From NCBI GenBank assembly GCA_016290775.1, contig JAEEVF010000016.1, forward strand, positions 1 through 46,177: DNA of 46,177 nucleotides, written 5' to 3'. Made by a program: the position numbers and the translations under genes. Source of the stretch: Acetatifactor sp. (GTDB lineage: Bacteria > Bacillota > Clostridia > Lachnospirales > Lachnospiraceae). Shown in pieces: positions 32,880 to 40,670 of the stretch; within the stretch, counting starts at the first letter, position 1; each line of letters begins with the position of its first letter. The notes beneath the pieces are model-generated. The model was not told the origin of the DNA, searched no databases, and saw nothing but the letters and a program-made list of their open reading frames with translations.

Positions 32880-33422
32880 ATGGAAATTTGGGATTTGTAT
32901 AACTTGAACGGCGAAATCATTGGCGAACATAAAAGAGGTACGCCCATGCCGGAAGAGGGATATCACCTCGTCGTCCATGTATGGATCCGCAATTCGGAAG
33001 GAAAGTACCTGATGACGCAGCGGAGCGCTAACAAGAAAACATTTCCACTTGCGTGGGAGTGCGTCGGAGGCTCTGTTTTGCAGGGCGAGGACAGTTTGAC
33101 GGCAGCGCTGCGCGAAGTGGCCGAGGAGGTTGGCATTCAGCTTCGCCCTGAGAACGGCGGCAAGGTGCTTACACAGATCCGCGACTTTGCGGACGGCACA
33201 AGAGTAAATGACATAAATGACGTGTATTTGTTTTCTTATGACGGCGAAATCCCGCTTTCTAAGGCTTCCACCGATGAGGTAGCGCAGGCCGCGTGGATGA
33301 CGCGCGACGAGGTCATAGACCTCTTTCAAAGCGGCAAGATCGTCCGCACGATCAAGGATCTTTCGTATTTTGTGGAGAATCAGAATGGCATGTTTCGGTG
33401 CCCTGAAATCATACAGGAGTAA
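32880..33422 (+). CDS. NUDIX hydrolase
   Basis: 180 residues. A complete Nudix box starts at GGSVLQGEDSLTAALREVAE and continues EVGI (G-x5-E-x7-RE-x-x-EE-x-G). The N-terminus IWDLYNLNGEIIGEHKRGTP resembles the IPP-isomerase-like/YfcD branch. It would hydrolyse a nucleoside diphosphate linked to another group; the exact substrate is not decidable. Its last seven codons lie inside copy 3 of the 23-bp repeat. Confidence 0.92.
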   Translation: MEIWDLYNLNGEIIGEHKRGTPMPEEGYHLVVHVWIRNSEGKYLMTQRSANKKTFPLAWECVGGSVLQGEDSLTAALREVAEEVGIQLRPENGGKVLTQIRDFADGTRVNDINDVYLFSYDGEIPLSKASTDEVAQAAWMTRDEVIDLFQSGKIVRTIKDLSYFVENQNGMFRCPEIIQE

Positions 33423-33423
33423 A
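33401..33423 (+). repeat. 23-bp ribosome-site repeat, copy 3
   Basis: Identical to copies 1 and 2. Here it is coding (CPEIIQE-stop of the NUDIX gene) and also carries AGGAG for the gene at 33440. Confidence 0.9.
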
Positions 33424-33439
33424 AGGAGCGTAGAAGAAT

Positions 33440-34564
33440 ATGAAAAAGAGTGATCTGAATTGCAAAATGAGTAAGGAGCAGTTTACGGAGAGGAAGGTAG
33501 AGATGCTCTATCTTGCGCATCCGGAGGATTTTCATGTGTATTTCGACGCCATCGCAGACGGGATCCTGAGCATTCCCGGATGCGTGCTATATTACGGCGA
33601 GCCTGGGTTTGCACCGACGGAAGCCGAACTGAAAAAGGCCCATATCGATTACGTGGTCATACCCGTCGGAAAAGGCCTTCTCAAAGCGGATTCAGAGGTA
33701 AGCAAGTTGTATGCGAAGCTGGCTGAGAAGCAGTTCCGCGCTGACAACAAGAACCCCGTGAACGTTCTTCCGATCTTCACCGTGGAGAACAAGGAGCTGG
33801 GCCGTCTGCCGGAGCTTACTGATCTGTTAAAGCAGCAGACTCGTTTCACGGAGATCCAGCGGGCATATGCACGCGCCGGCAAAGCCGAAAAGAAGGACAT
33901 GATTACCCTTATGACGGCGTTTGGATTTGTCAAGTCCCTGGGCACCGAGGACAGGTTTTTGAAGACCTCCAGCGCGGAAGCCCTGAAAGCGTTCGCCGAG
34001 AAGCTTGATGAAAAGTACCACAAACTATGGACGATGCAGCCCCTCGGATGGATCGTAGGATCCCTTGGCCGCTATTACGAGGCGTTGTTCGCTATGGGCT
34101 CGTACAAAAAAGAAACGGAAGAACTATGCCTCAAGGACATTGAGTATTCGAGGAAATATGCTGAAATGGCGGGCACGGACGAGGGATTTGCCGAAGTGCT
34201 GCCCGCATATGATTACATGATCTGGTACTACATGGACAACGGAAAGTACAGAAAGGCCAAGCCCCTGGCGGAGGCATCGCTGGAGTACCGCCTGACGCTC
34301 GTGAGGGAAAAGGACCTTTCGGCCGCGAAGATCGGGTTGACGCTGGCATATTACAACTTGGGCGAGATCGAGTACAACCTGAAGCACAACACGAAGGCGA
34401 AGAAGTGCCTTGAGGCCGCGCTGGAAAATGCCGACAAGAATCCTGGCGACGATCAAAGCTACACGGACGGCGTCAAGGCCGAAATCAAAGAACTCCTCGG
34501 CAAGGTCGGCGTTGTCGAACCCGAGAAGATCAAAAAGGTCGGCGTGATGATCAAGATGAAGTAA
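33440..34564 (+). CDS. TIR-like / helical-repeat (TPR) protein, putative
   Basis: 374 residues. Residues ~15-120 have an alternating strand-helix pattern resembling TIR or related Rossmann-like domains: VEMLYLAHPEDFHVYFDAIA, GCVLYYGEPGFAPTEAELKK, IDYVVIPVGKGLL, VNVLPIFTVENKEL. Residues ~180-350 are TPR-like helices (YKKETEELCLKDIEYSRKYA; YYNLGEIEYNLKHNTKAKKC). TIR-plus-TPR proteins are common in Lachnospiraceae and are linked to NAD-consuming signalling or defence, but the catalytic Glu of a TIR NADase cannot be placed confidently, so the domain call is tentative. The gene converges on and overlaps the GH43 gene by 14 bases at their 3' ends. Confidence 0.5.
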   Translation: MKKSDLNCKMSKEQFTERKVEMLYLAHPEDFHVYFDAIADGILSIPGCVLYYGEPGFAPTEAELKKAHIDYVVIPVGKGLLKADSEVSKLYAKLAEKQFRADNKNPVNVLPIFTVENKELGRLPELTDLLKQQTRFTEIQRAYARAGKAEKKDMITLMTAFGFVKSLGTEDRFLKTSSAEALKAFAEKLDEKYHKLWTMQPLGWIVGSLGRYYEALFAMGSYKKETEELCLKDIEYSRKYAEMAGTDEGFAEVLPAYDYMIWYYMDNGKYRKAKPLAEASLEYRLTLVREKDLSAAKIGLTLAYYNLGEIEYNLKHNTKAKKCLEAALENADKNPGDDQSYTDGVKAEIKELLGKVGVVEPEKIKKVGVMIKMK

Positions 34565-35432
34565 AGGAAGAAGCAAACAGCCCTTCACTGACGGGGATTA
34601 ACACGGGGTGTTCAAGCGGCGTTTCATTGGGCTGATGAAGTATGAGAGTAAGCTTCCCGTCAAAGGTTTTGAACAGCATTCCGTGACCGCCGTCACGATC
34701 GAAAAGCGGCGTTTGGTCAATTGTCCAATTGCCGTCGATCTCGCCATTGTCTGATCGGGCTATCCCTTCAGCGTAACCACCGTCAGAGAAGGATGCCCAT
34801 AGCATGATCAGTTCGCCGCTTTCAAGGCGGTGAAGGAAGGGCCCGTCCGTGACGAAAACAGGGGTGTTCCAAAGCCTGTGGGAGATGCTTCTGACCCAAG
34901 GCTTTGCATGGGAAGCCTGAAACAATGTGACAGGCTTGGATACGGTTCTTTTGAGATCTAAGGAGAGCTCGACGGAGCAGATTTCACCGTCGCCAAGGTC
35001 CACCCATTCATGACAAAACACCATGTAGGGCTTTCCGCATTTTGAGACATAGAAAGTTCCGTCAAGACAGTTCCATTCCTCAGGGGTGATTTTTCCCTCG
35101 CTGTGCATGTGGAACGGCCCGAGAGGCTTGTCCGAAGCAAGGATCATGGTTCCCTTTTTATTCAAGGCTTCGGAGTTGAATGTCGCGAACATATAAAACA
35201 TGTTATTGTAGAGGTGTACCTCTGGAGCCCAGTAATTCTTGTCGGCCCAGAAACCTTCGGGGCGGTGGAAGACCTCAAACGGTCCGTCCCAGTTTTGAAG
35301 ATCGCTGCTGGTATAGCAGTCAAAGCCGTCGGCGGGTCCCCAACAGGTTTTGGCCCTTGTTCCGTACATGTAGTAGACATTATGAAATGGCAACACAAAA
35401 GGATCGCGAATATTGATGTCTTCTAGCTTCAT
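34551..35432 (-). CDS. GH43-like five-bladed glycosidase, cytoplasmic
   Basis: 293 residues, no signal peptide. The GH43 pattern is visible: Asp10 in NIRDPFVLP (general base position), blade motifs YWAPEVHLYNNMFYMFATFN and GPFHMHSEGKITPEEWNCLD, Asp124 in CLDGTFYVS (pKa-modulator position), and TDGPFLHRLESGELIMLWAS. In most GH43 enzymes the last motif is TEGP with the catalytic Glu; here it is Asp196. That may be a subfamily variation or loss of activity. Divergent from the (alpha/alpha)6 glycosidase gene at 35500. Probably acts on imported oligosaccharides. Confidence 0.8.
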   Translation of the reverse strand: MKLEDINIRDPFVLPFHNVYYMYGTRAKTCWGPADGFDCYTSSDLQNWDGPFEVFHRPEGFWADKNYWAPEVHLYNNMFYMFATFNSEALNKKGTMILASDKPLGPFHMHSEGKITPEEWNCLDGTFYVSKCGKPYMVFCHEWVDLGDGEICSVELSLDLKRTVSKPVTLFQASHAKPWVRSISHRLWNTPVFVTDGPFLHRLESGELIMLWASFSDGGYAEGIARSDNGEIDGNWTIDQTPLFDRDGGHGMLFKTFDGKLTLILHQPNETPLEHPVLIPVSEGLFASSFTSS

Positions 35433-35453
35433 GATACAACCCCCTTTTTTGTT

Positions 35454-35474
35454 TTATATCATATAGCATATCAT
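35454..35474. promoter_or_regulatory. divergent promoter region with a direct ATATCAT repeat
   Basis: ATATCAT at 35456-35462 and 35468-35474 (12-bp period). On the minus strand TATAAA lies about 20 bases before the GH43 start, with a weak TCGAAA 17 bases upstream. These overlap, so the direct repeat may be a regulator site controlling both glycosidase genes. Confidence 0.4.
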
Positions 35475-35499
35475 TTTTCGAGGGAAGAGCAAGAATAAA

Positions 35500-36897
35500 A
35501 TGAGTGAAACGAAAGTGGTTTTCCATAGTTCAAACAGTCTTGTTCAAAAGCTTTTCGATACGGCACAGGAGAAGTGCCGTCAGAACGAAAGGTTCTTTGG
35601 GGATAAAAAAGTGCTGATCGAAGGCGGCGGATATCATAAGGTGTGGATCGAGACGCAGCCTATGGGCGGCGCCATGTATGCCAAAAGAGATCTCGAGATC
35701 GCCCTCAACAACCAGAAGATCTTCATGGACGCGCAAAGGGAGGACGGAAGGCTCCCGGGAAGCATTGAATATAAGGACGGAGCAATCATCCCGCAGTACA
35801 ATAAGTTTCAGGGATTTTGCTTTGCCGAGCCCGCGCTTGACGTCTATTTTCTGACAGGCAAAAAAGCGGAATATCTTGACCAGCTCTATGAGGTCTTGAG
35901 AAAATATGATGCATATCTGTGGAAATTTCGGGATTCTGATCATGACGGATGCCTTGAGAGTTGGTGCAAATATGACACTGGTGAAGACAACGCGATAAGA
36001 TATGCCGATGCACCGAACTATTGGGAAGGGGAAGAGGCACCGACGGGATTTGAAGTCGTTCCAATGGCATCCATGGATTTCATGAGCTATTCTTATTCCG
36101 CAAAGGAGACCATGGCGCAGATTGCAGCGATCAAAGGGGATCAAGCGTTGTATGCGTTCCACAAGACCGACGCGGACGCCCTAAAAAAGCGCATCAGAGC
36201 CTATCTGTGGGACGAGGAAAAGGGTGCCTTTTTTGACAGGGATCGAAGCCACAGGCAGATGCAAACTCTGACCCACAATAACTTAAGGATGATGTACTGG
36301 AATAGCATGTCAAAAGAGGACGCAGAGAGGTTCGTTAAGGAGCACCTTTTGAATGAAAAGGAGTTTTGGACAAAACTGCCGCTTCCTTCCGTTTCCGTTT
36401 CAGATCCGCTCTATCGCAATGACACCGTCAATAACTGGAGTGGTCAGCCGCAAGCGCTGACCTATCAAAGAGCGATCCGGGCGCTTGAAAATTATGGATA
36501 TTATTCCGTTATCCCAAGGCTAGGAAGAAAGCTTTTTGAGGCCATTGGGGAAGACTGCGTTTTTGTTCAGCAATATGATCCCTTCACGATGAAACCTTCG
36601 CTGATCGGCATCGAAGGGAAACAGGATGCCTATGGGCCGGCAATGCTGGCCGTTCTGGAGTATATCAGCAGAATGTATGGAGTCGTGCTTCACAGGGATA
36701 AGCTCATCTGGAGCAGCGCAAGAGAGGATGAGGGTACCTACGAACAGCACATGTACGGACACGTCTACAGGCTGGAACATGAGGGAAACAAGGCACATGC
36801 CTTTATTGACGGGAGAGAAGTGATATCCTTCGAAAGAGGCGAACGTCTGGAAACTGATTTGGACGGAAAGGAGCTATCAAGATACAATGGATTATGA
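35500..36897 (+). CDS. (alpha/alpha)6-barrel glycoside hydrolase, MGH1/GH63/trehalase-like
   Basis: 465 residues, no signal peptide. Motifs of the GH37/GH63/MGH1-like clan: AQREDGRLPGSI, DSDHDGCLESWCKYDTGEDN with a catalytic-type Asp in the W-D-x-G-x-D-N region, NDTVNNWSGQPQALTYQRAI, then YDPFTMKPSL and DAYGPAMLAVLEYISRMYGV at the end. It likely removes sugars from imported oligosaccharides in the cytosol. Its stop lies 11 bases inside the next gene, so translation is coupled to the GH28 gene. Confidence 0.75.
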   Translation: MSETKVVFHSSNSLVQKLFDTAQEKCRQNERFFGDKKVLIEGGGYHKVWIETQPMGGAMYAKRDLEIALNNQKIFMDAQREDGRLPGSIEYKDGAIIPQYNKFQGFCFAEPALDVYFLTGKKAEYLDQLYEVLRKYDAYLWKFRDSDHDGCLESWCKYDTGEDNAIRYADAPNYWEGEEAPTGFEVVPMASMDFMSYSYSAKETMAQIAAIKGDQALYAFHKTDADALKKRIRAYLWDEEKGAFFDRDRSHRQMQTLTHNNLRMMYWNSMSKEDAERFVKEHLLNEKEFWTKLPLPSVSVSDPLYRNDTVNNWSGQPQALTYQRAIRALENYGYYSVIPRLGRKLFEAIGEDCVFVQQYDPFTMKPSLIGIEGKQDAYGPAMLAVLEYISRMYGVVLHRDKLIWSSAREDEGTYEQHMYGHVYRLEHEGNKAHAFIDGREVISFERGERLETDLDGKELSRYNGL

Positions 36898-38653
36898 TAT
36901 CCTTGATTATGGCGCAATCCCCGACGGAAAAACAAAATGCACGGTGGCAATCCAAACAGCGATTGACGAATGCACCAAAAGCGGAGGAAGGGTGATCATT
37001 CCTGACGGCACTTTTTTGTCAGGCACGCTGCGCCTCAGATCCAACGTGGAACTCTGCCTGGCACACGGAGCGGTTCTGTTGTCCAGCCTGGATCCAGAGG
37101 ATGCGATCGATTACTTCAAGGATTCATCCGAAGGGGAGGACGTTGATGGATGGGAGGGCGGATGCTTTTTGTTTGCCCTGCATGAGAAAAACATTGCGAT
37201 CACTGGAACGGGTACGATTGACGGACAAGGAAGAAAGGTATTCTTTGACGACGACCCGGAGGATGCAGAGCATGAATGTCCCTTAAACGTCAAGGGCTTC
37301 AGACCTCGAATGAGTTACCTTGAGGACGTGGAAAACCTCTTGGTTTCTGACGTTACGTTTTTTGACTCGGCTTTTTGGACGCTTCACATGGCGGGATGCA
37401 GGAACGTACGCATCGAAAACATTGTGATCGATAATAACAAAAGGGGTCCCAACAATGACGGGATTGACCCGGATTGTTGCCAGAACGTGATCATCAGAGA
37501 TTGCAGGATCAAATCCGGTGACGACTGCATTGTCCTAAAGGCAACGGCGCCCATGGCGAAAAAATATGCTGAATGCAAAGGCATTGTGGTGAGCGGATGC
37601 ATTCTGTCATCGAGCTGCACTGCGATCAAGATAGGCACTGAAACCTTCGGAGACATTCACGACGTGACCGTTTCGGACTGCACTGTCAGGGACAGCATCA
37701 GAGGGATTGGCATCTGGTCGAGGGACGGTGGCGAGATTTACAACATTGACGTTCATCACGTCAGAGGAAACACCAGAAATTTCGCGGACAGCAGAACGCG
37801 GTTTGAAGGCGTTTGTACCTGGTGGGGAGAGGGCGAGCCCATCTTCATCTCCGCGACCCAAAGGCAAGAAGGCGGGCGAATTCCTGGCATGATCCGCGAC
37901 ATAACGATGGACCACATTTGCATTACGGGGGAGGCGCCCATCGTGATTGCCGGAGAAGAGTATTCTCCTATAGGAACAGTTAGCATCACAAGTTCTGAGT
38001 TTTCTTTCATGAACCAAAGCGGTAAGACGCAGATTCTGCTTGATGAGAGACCGTCCGCGCGCGGAAGAAAGGCAATGAATGCTGAGAAGTCGCCTGATGG
38101 CAGCAGTTGGCCGAAGGGCATGAAAGAGGTGTATCTTCGGAATGCTGATCATGTCACGATTGACGCGGCGTTTACTATGGATGAAGGCTTTATCGATGCA
38201 TTTAGCCCATCGACCAATATCAGACCAGCAACAACTAGTGATCTGGCGCGCATCGCGGAGATCCAGATATTCAACTACCGCCTGTACTTTTATCCGATTT
38301 TTCAGGCGGATGAATATTACTTCGCCGAGCTTCAAGTGCCCGCGCTGATGGAGAAGTACGAGGGCTCGCTCGACGGCACTTACGTCTACGACGACGGCGT
38401 GGTCAAAGGCTTTATCAAGGTGGAGGGGACCTATATCGCGCGGTTGTTTGTCGAGCCCGTGCTCCAAAACGCCGCCATTGGTTCCGCACTCCTGGAATTT
38501 GCCGTGCGGGAGCACGGAGCCGACCACTTGTGGGCGCTGGAGAAGAACGTCAAGGCCATCCGCTTCTACGAGCGCCACGGCTTCGCCCTGACCGGCGATA
38601 AGAAACTGGAAGAAGGCACAAGCGAATATCTTGTGCTGATGAAGAGGTTTTGA
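36887..38653 (+). CDS. GH28-type pectinase-like domain fused to GNAT acetyltransferase
   Basis: 588 residues. Residues 1-435 form a right-handed beta-helix like GH28: YDILDYGAIPDGKTKCTVAI, IIPDGTFLSG, ITGTGTIDGQG, then the catalytic-type motifs NNDGIDPDC and IKSGDDCIVLK; the GHG and RIK motifs of classic polygalacturonases are replaced (SCTAIKIGTETFG; GIGIWSRDGG). Residues ~443-588 are a complete GNAT domain (NIRPATTSDLARIAEIQIFN; LFVEPVLQNAAIGSALLEFA; AIRFYERHGFALTG). No signal peptide. The GNAT part is visibly richer in GC at third positions than the GH28 part, pointing to a recent in-frame joining of two genes. Confidence 0.85.
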   Translation: MDYDILDYGAIPDGKTKCTVAIQTAIDECTKSGGRVIIPDGTFLSGTLRLRSNVELCLAHGAVLLSSLDPEDAIDYFKDSSEGEDVDGWEGGCFLFALHEKNIAITGTGTIDGQGRKVFFDDDPEDAEHECPLNVKGFRPRMSYLEDVENLLVSDVTFFDSAFWTLHMAGCRNVRIENIVIDNNKRGPNNDGIDPDCCQNVIIRDCRIKSGDDCIVLKATAPMAKKYAECKGIVVSGCILSSSCTAIKIGTETFGDIHDVTVSDCTVRDSIRGIGIWSRDGGEIYNIDVHHVRGNTRNFADSRTRFEGVCTWWGEGEPIFISATQRQEGGRIPGMIRDITMDHICITGEAPIVIAGEEYSPIGTVSITSSEFSFMNQSGKTQILLDERPSARGRKAMNAEKSPDGSSWPKGMKEVYLRNADHVTIDAAFTMDEGFIDAFSPSTNIRPATTSDLARIAEIQIFNYRLYFYPIFQADEYYFAELQVPALMEKYEGSLDGTYVYDDGVVKGFIKVEGTYIARLFVEPVLQNAAIGSALLEFAVREHGADHLWALEKNVKAIRFYERHGFALTGDKKLEEGTSEYLVLMKRF

Positions 38654-38661
38654 TATACTTT

Positions 38662-39021
38662 TGTTTGACTCATATTTCATTTTTTGGATTGCAGTCAAAC
38701 AAAGTGGCCGATAGTTTTGGCTCAGATTTGAATTTCTTGAAATGCGGTCAAGAAAAGTGGTCGATGGTTTTGACTCAAATATGAATTTCATGGAATGCAG
38801 TCAAGCAAAGTGGCCGATAGTTTTGACTCAAATATGAATTTCATGAGATGCAGTCAAGCAAAGCGGCCGATAGTTTTGACTCAAATATGAATTTCTTGAG
38901 ATGCAGTCAAGCAAAGTGGTCGATAGATTTGACTCAGATATGAATTTCATGGAACGCAGTCAAAGGAAGAGGGTTAACGGTTTGACTCAAAACTGGATTT
39001 CACGAAATACAGTCAAATGGA
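38662..39021. repeat. 53-bp tandem repeat array, seven units
   Basis: Unit boundaries are 38662, 38715, 38768, 38821, 38874, 38927 (54 bp) and 38981. The three central units are nearly identical. Each unit contains TTGACT, 23 bases, AGTCAA, then 18 bases to the next TTGACT, so half-sites alternate in direction along ~350 bp. An inner ATGAATTTCAT is quasi-palindromic. The array fills the non-coding gap 38654-39095; 53 is not a multiple of three, so it is not a coding repeat. Confidence 0.93.
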
Positions 39022-39095
39022 GAGAGAATTGCATAAGACAGCAAACCCAAAAAAGAAAACACATAGATTTGGAAAGGACAAAGGAGGAAAACGAC

Positions 39096-39440
39096 ATGCC
39101 ATTCATTAATTCTAAGATCAGTGTTAAAGCAACAGAGGAGCAGAAGACGGAGCTGAAGAAGCGCCTTGGCCAGGCCATTGCCATCATTCCCGGGAAGAGC
39201 GAATCATGGCTCATGGTGGACCTGCAGGACGAGCAGAAGATGTACTTCCGCGGCGATGACAGCCAGCCCATCGCATTCGTGGACGTGAGCGTTTACGGCA
39301 ACGCGAACCCTTCCGCATTCTCAAAGATGACAGGCGAACTCACCAAGATCTACGGTGACCTCTTCGGCATCTCGCCCGATCACATCTATGTGAAGTATGC
39401 CACCACCACCGACTGGGGTTGGAATGGAGGGAATTTCTAA
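39096..39440 (+). CDS. MIF/tautomerase-superfamily protein
   Basis: 114 residues from ATG 39096 with AGGAGG eight bases upstream; a longer open frame reaching into the 53-bp array is rejected. MPFINSKIS gives the N-terminal catalytic proline after Met removal, Lys34 lies in PGKSESWLMV (the MIF Lys32-like position), and NPSAFSKMTGELTKIYGDLF with GISPDHIYVKY completes the fold. The trimer would act as a phenylpyruvate/dopachrome-type tautomerase. C-terminus ends DWGWNGGNF as in this family. Confidence 0.92.
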   Translation: MPFINSKISVKATEEQKTELKKRLGQAIAIIPGKSESWLMVDLQDEQKMYFRGDDSQPIAFVDVSVYGNANPSAFSKMTGELTKIYGDLFGISPDHIYVKYATTTDWGWNGGNF

Positions 39441-39453
39441 GGCCCAACCTCCA

Positions 39454-39531
39454 CCCAGACGCGTGGCGCATCCAGGCCACCAAAGGTTTCTGGGGACGCG
39501 TGGCGCATCCAGGCCACCAAAGGTTTCTGGG
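39454..39531 (+). repeat. 37-bp direct duplication with hairpin
   Basis: Two contiguous copies (39458-39494 and 39495-39531) start GACGCGTGGCGCATCC. The inner GTGGC/GCCAC can pair, and the first copy is also enclosed by CCCAGA/TCTGGG. It begins 17 bases after the tautomerase stop and may have served as its terminator stem; no T run follows. Confidence 0.85.
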
Positions 39532-39568
39532 GCGAAAGAAATTCGAAAATATCCACCTAGTGGTTTGT

Positions 39569-39620
39569 GCGCGGACTTGTATCTGCTAGGTTGGCAAGAC
39601 GGCGTAACCCGTATCCGCGC
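39569..39620. other. long-range inverted repeat GCGCGGA ... TCCGCGC
   Basis: A 7-bp GC-rich stem closes a 38-base interior that has further short pairing. A second small hairpin GTGGAG/CTCCAC lies just downstream. Could be a structured RNA leader or a remnant; no known RNA family is recognised. Confidence 0.35.
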
Positions 39621-39705
39621 AGGGCGATTGTAAAGTGGAGGTCGTTCTCCACCGCCGTACGCATGAAGAATTCATGAAACAACAGAGAAAAGGAGCTAAT
39701 CAATC

Positions 39706-39798
39706 ATGAAGGAAAGAGTAAGAATCATTTGGGCCATTGTCGTCAATGAGGAAGGCGTCGCAGCGCAGCAAGAAACGCAGCAAGGAAGACAACAATGA
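39706..39798 (+). CDS. 30-residue leader-type open frame
   Basis: ATG 39706, preceded by AAAGGAG, encodes MKERVRIIWAIVVNEEGVAA and ten more Gln-rich residues. Its TGA overlaps the ATG of the next gene (ATGA, 39795-39798). Such an arrangement gives translational coupling, so it may be a leader peptide; alternatively it is the kept N-terminus of a lost gene. Confidence 0.45.
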   Translation: MKERVRIIWAIVVNEEGVAAQQETQQGRQQ

Positions 39799-40670
39799 AC
39801 AAGATATTATGCTCTTCGGGAGCGATTCTGGGCAAGGCAAATCACAATGATTACAAGCTTCTTGGGCAGTTCGCCAAGGAGCTTACCTGCGATGGGTTTG
39901 AACTGATGATCGGCCGGTCCTGGTACTCCCAACTGGATGAGATGATCGAAACGGTGAAGTCCTTCGGCCTGTGCATTCCCGTGATCCATGCAAACAAAAT
40001 GCTTGGGGAATATCTCTGCGGCATGACGCGAACCTTTGAAAATGGCGCATTCCAGGAATACTTCATGACGGACGAAGAGGAGCAGGAGCTGTTCGATCGT
40101 GGCACGGAGCTTTATAAGCTCAACCTCAAGGCGGCGAAGGAACTTCAGGCGGAGAAGATGGTGCTTCACCTTTGGAACGGCGTTCCGTCCGATCGCCGCC
40201 TTGACAATAACATCAAGCGTTTTGGCGCATGGAAGAAGCTTGCCGACGAGACTGGCGTGGACCTGATGGTGGAGAATGTCATCTGCAATGTCAATGATCC
40301 ACTCAGCAATATGAATCGGGTGGCGGATGCATATGCCGACGCCCACTTTGTCTATGACACGAAAATGGCCGAGTTTCACGGGCAGACCCTGAAGCTATTT
40401 GAGGAGCCGAACCTTCGGCTTTTGAGGGAGGGGCGCATCAAGCACCTGCACGTGAACGATTACGGCGGCGGCTACAAGGACTGGAGCAACATGGCGGTCC
40501 TTCCCATCGGCCGCGGCCATGTCGACTTCGACGCCTTTTTCTCTGGCATTTTCGCATACGGCTATGACGGCGATTTCACGGTTGAGACGACAGCCCTCGC
40601 CGCCGACGGAACCATTGATTTCGCCATGCTCAACGAGTGCTTTGAGCGCATCCGAGGGTATGTTAGATAA
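39795..40670 (+). CDS. sugar phosphate isomerase/epimerase-like TIM-barrel protein
   Basis: 291 residues of the xylose-isomerase-like/AP-endonuclease-2 fold: CDGFELMIGRSWYSQLDEMI, metal-ligand-type residues in MVLHLWNG, MVENVICN (Glu), HFVYDTKMAEFHG (Asp, His), HLHVNDYGGGYKDW (His, Asp) and DGDFTVETTALAADG (Glu). Cytosolic metal-dependent isomerase, epimerase or similar. No signal peptide. Coupled to the upstream 30-residue frame. Its stop codon is part of the first unit of the 16-bp repeat array. Confidence 0.88.
   Translation: MNKILCSSGAILGKANHNDYKLLGQFAKELTCDGFELMIGRSWYSQLDEMIETVKSFGLCIPVIHANKMLGEYLCGMTRTFENGAFQEYFMTDEEEQELFDRGTELYKLNLKAAKELQAEKMVLHLWNGVPSDRRLDNNIKRFGAWKKLADETGVDLMVENVICNVNDPLSNMNRVADAYADAHFVYDTKMAEFHGQTLKLFEEPNLRLLREGRIKHLHVNDYGGGYKDWSNMAVLPIGRGHVDFDAFFSGIFAYGYDGDFTVETTALAADGTIDFAMLNECFERIRGYVR

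Noticed and set aside
31331..33423. Integron attC-like sites between gene cassettes
   Set aside because: The 23-bp repeat has only a 4-bp dyad (CCTG/CAGG), no attC core sites, and no integrase gene is visible.
38662..39021. CRISPR array
   Set aside because: Units are contiguous and similar over their whole length with no unique spacers, and no cas genes are nearby. The same applies to the 62-bp and 73-bp arrays.
38901..39095. N-terminal extension of the tautomerase gene into the 53-bp repeat
   Set aside because: A strong AGGAGG precedes the internal ATG 39096, which exposes the catalytic proline; the extension is frame-shifted repeat sequence.
39569..39620. Possible tRNA or known riboswitch
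   Set aside because: The stem closes a loop without cloverleaf arms, T-loop sequence or any riboswitch core I recognise; listed only as an inverted repeat.
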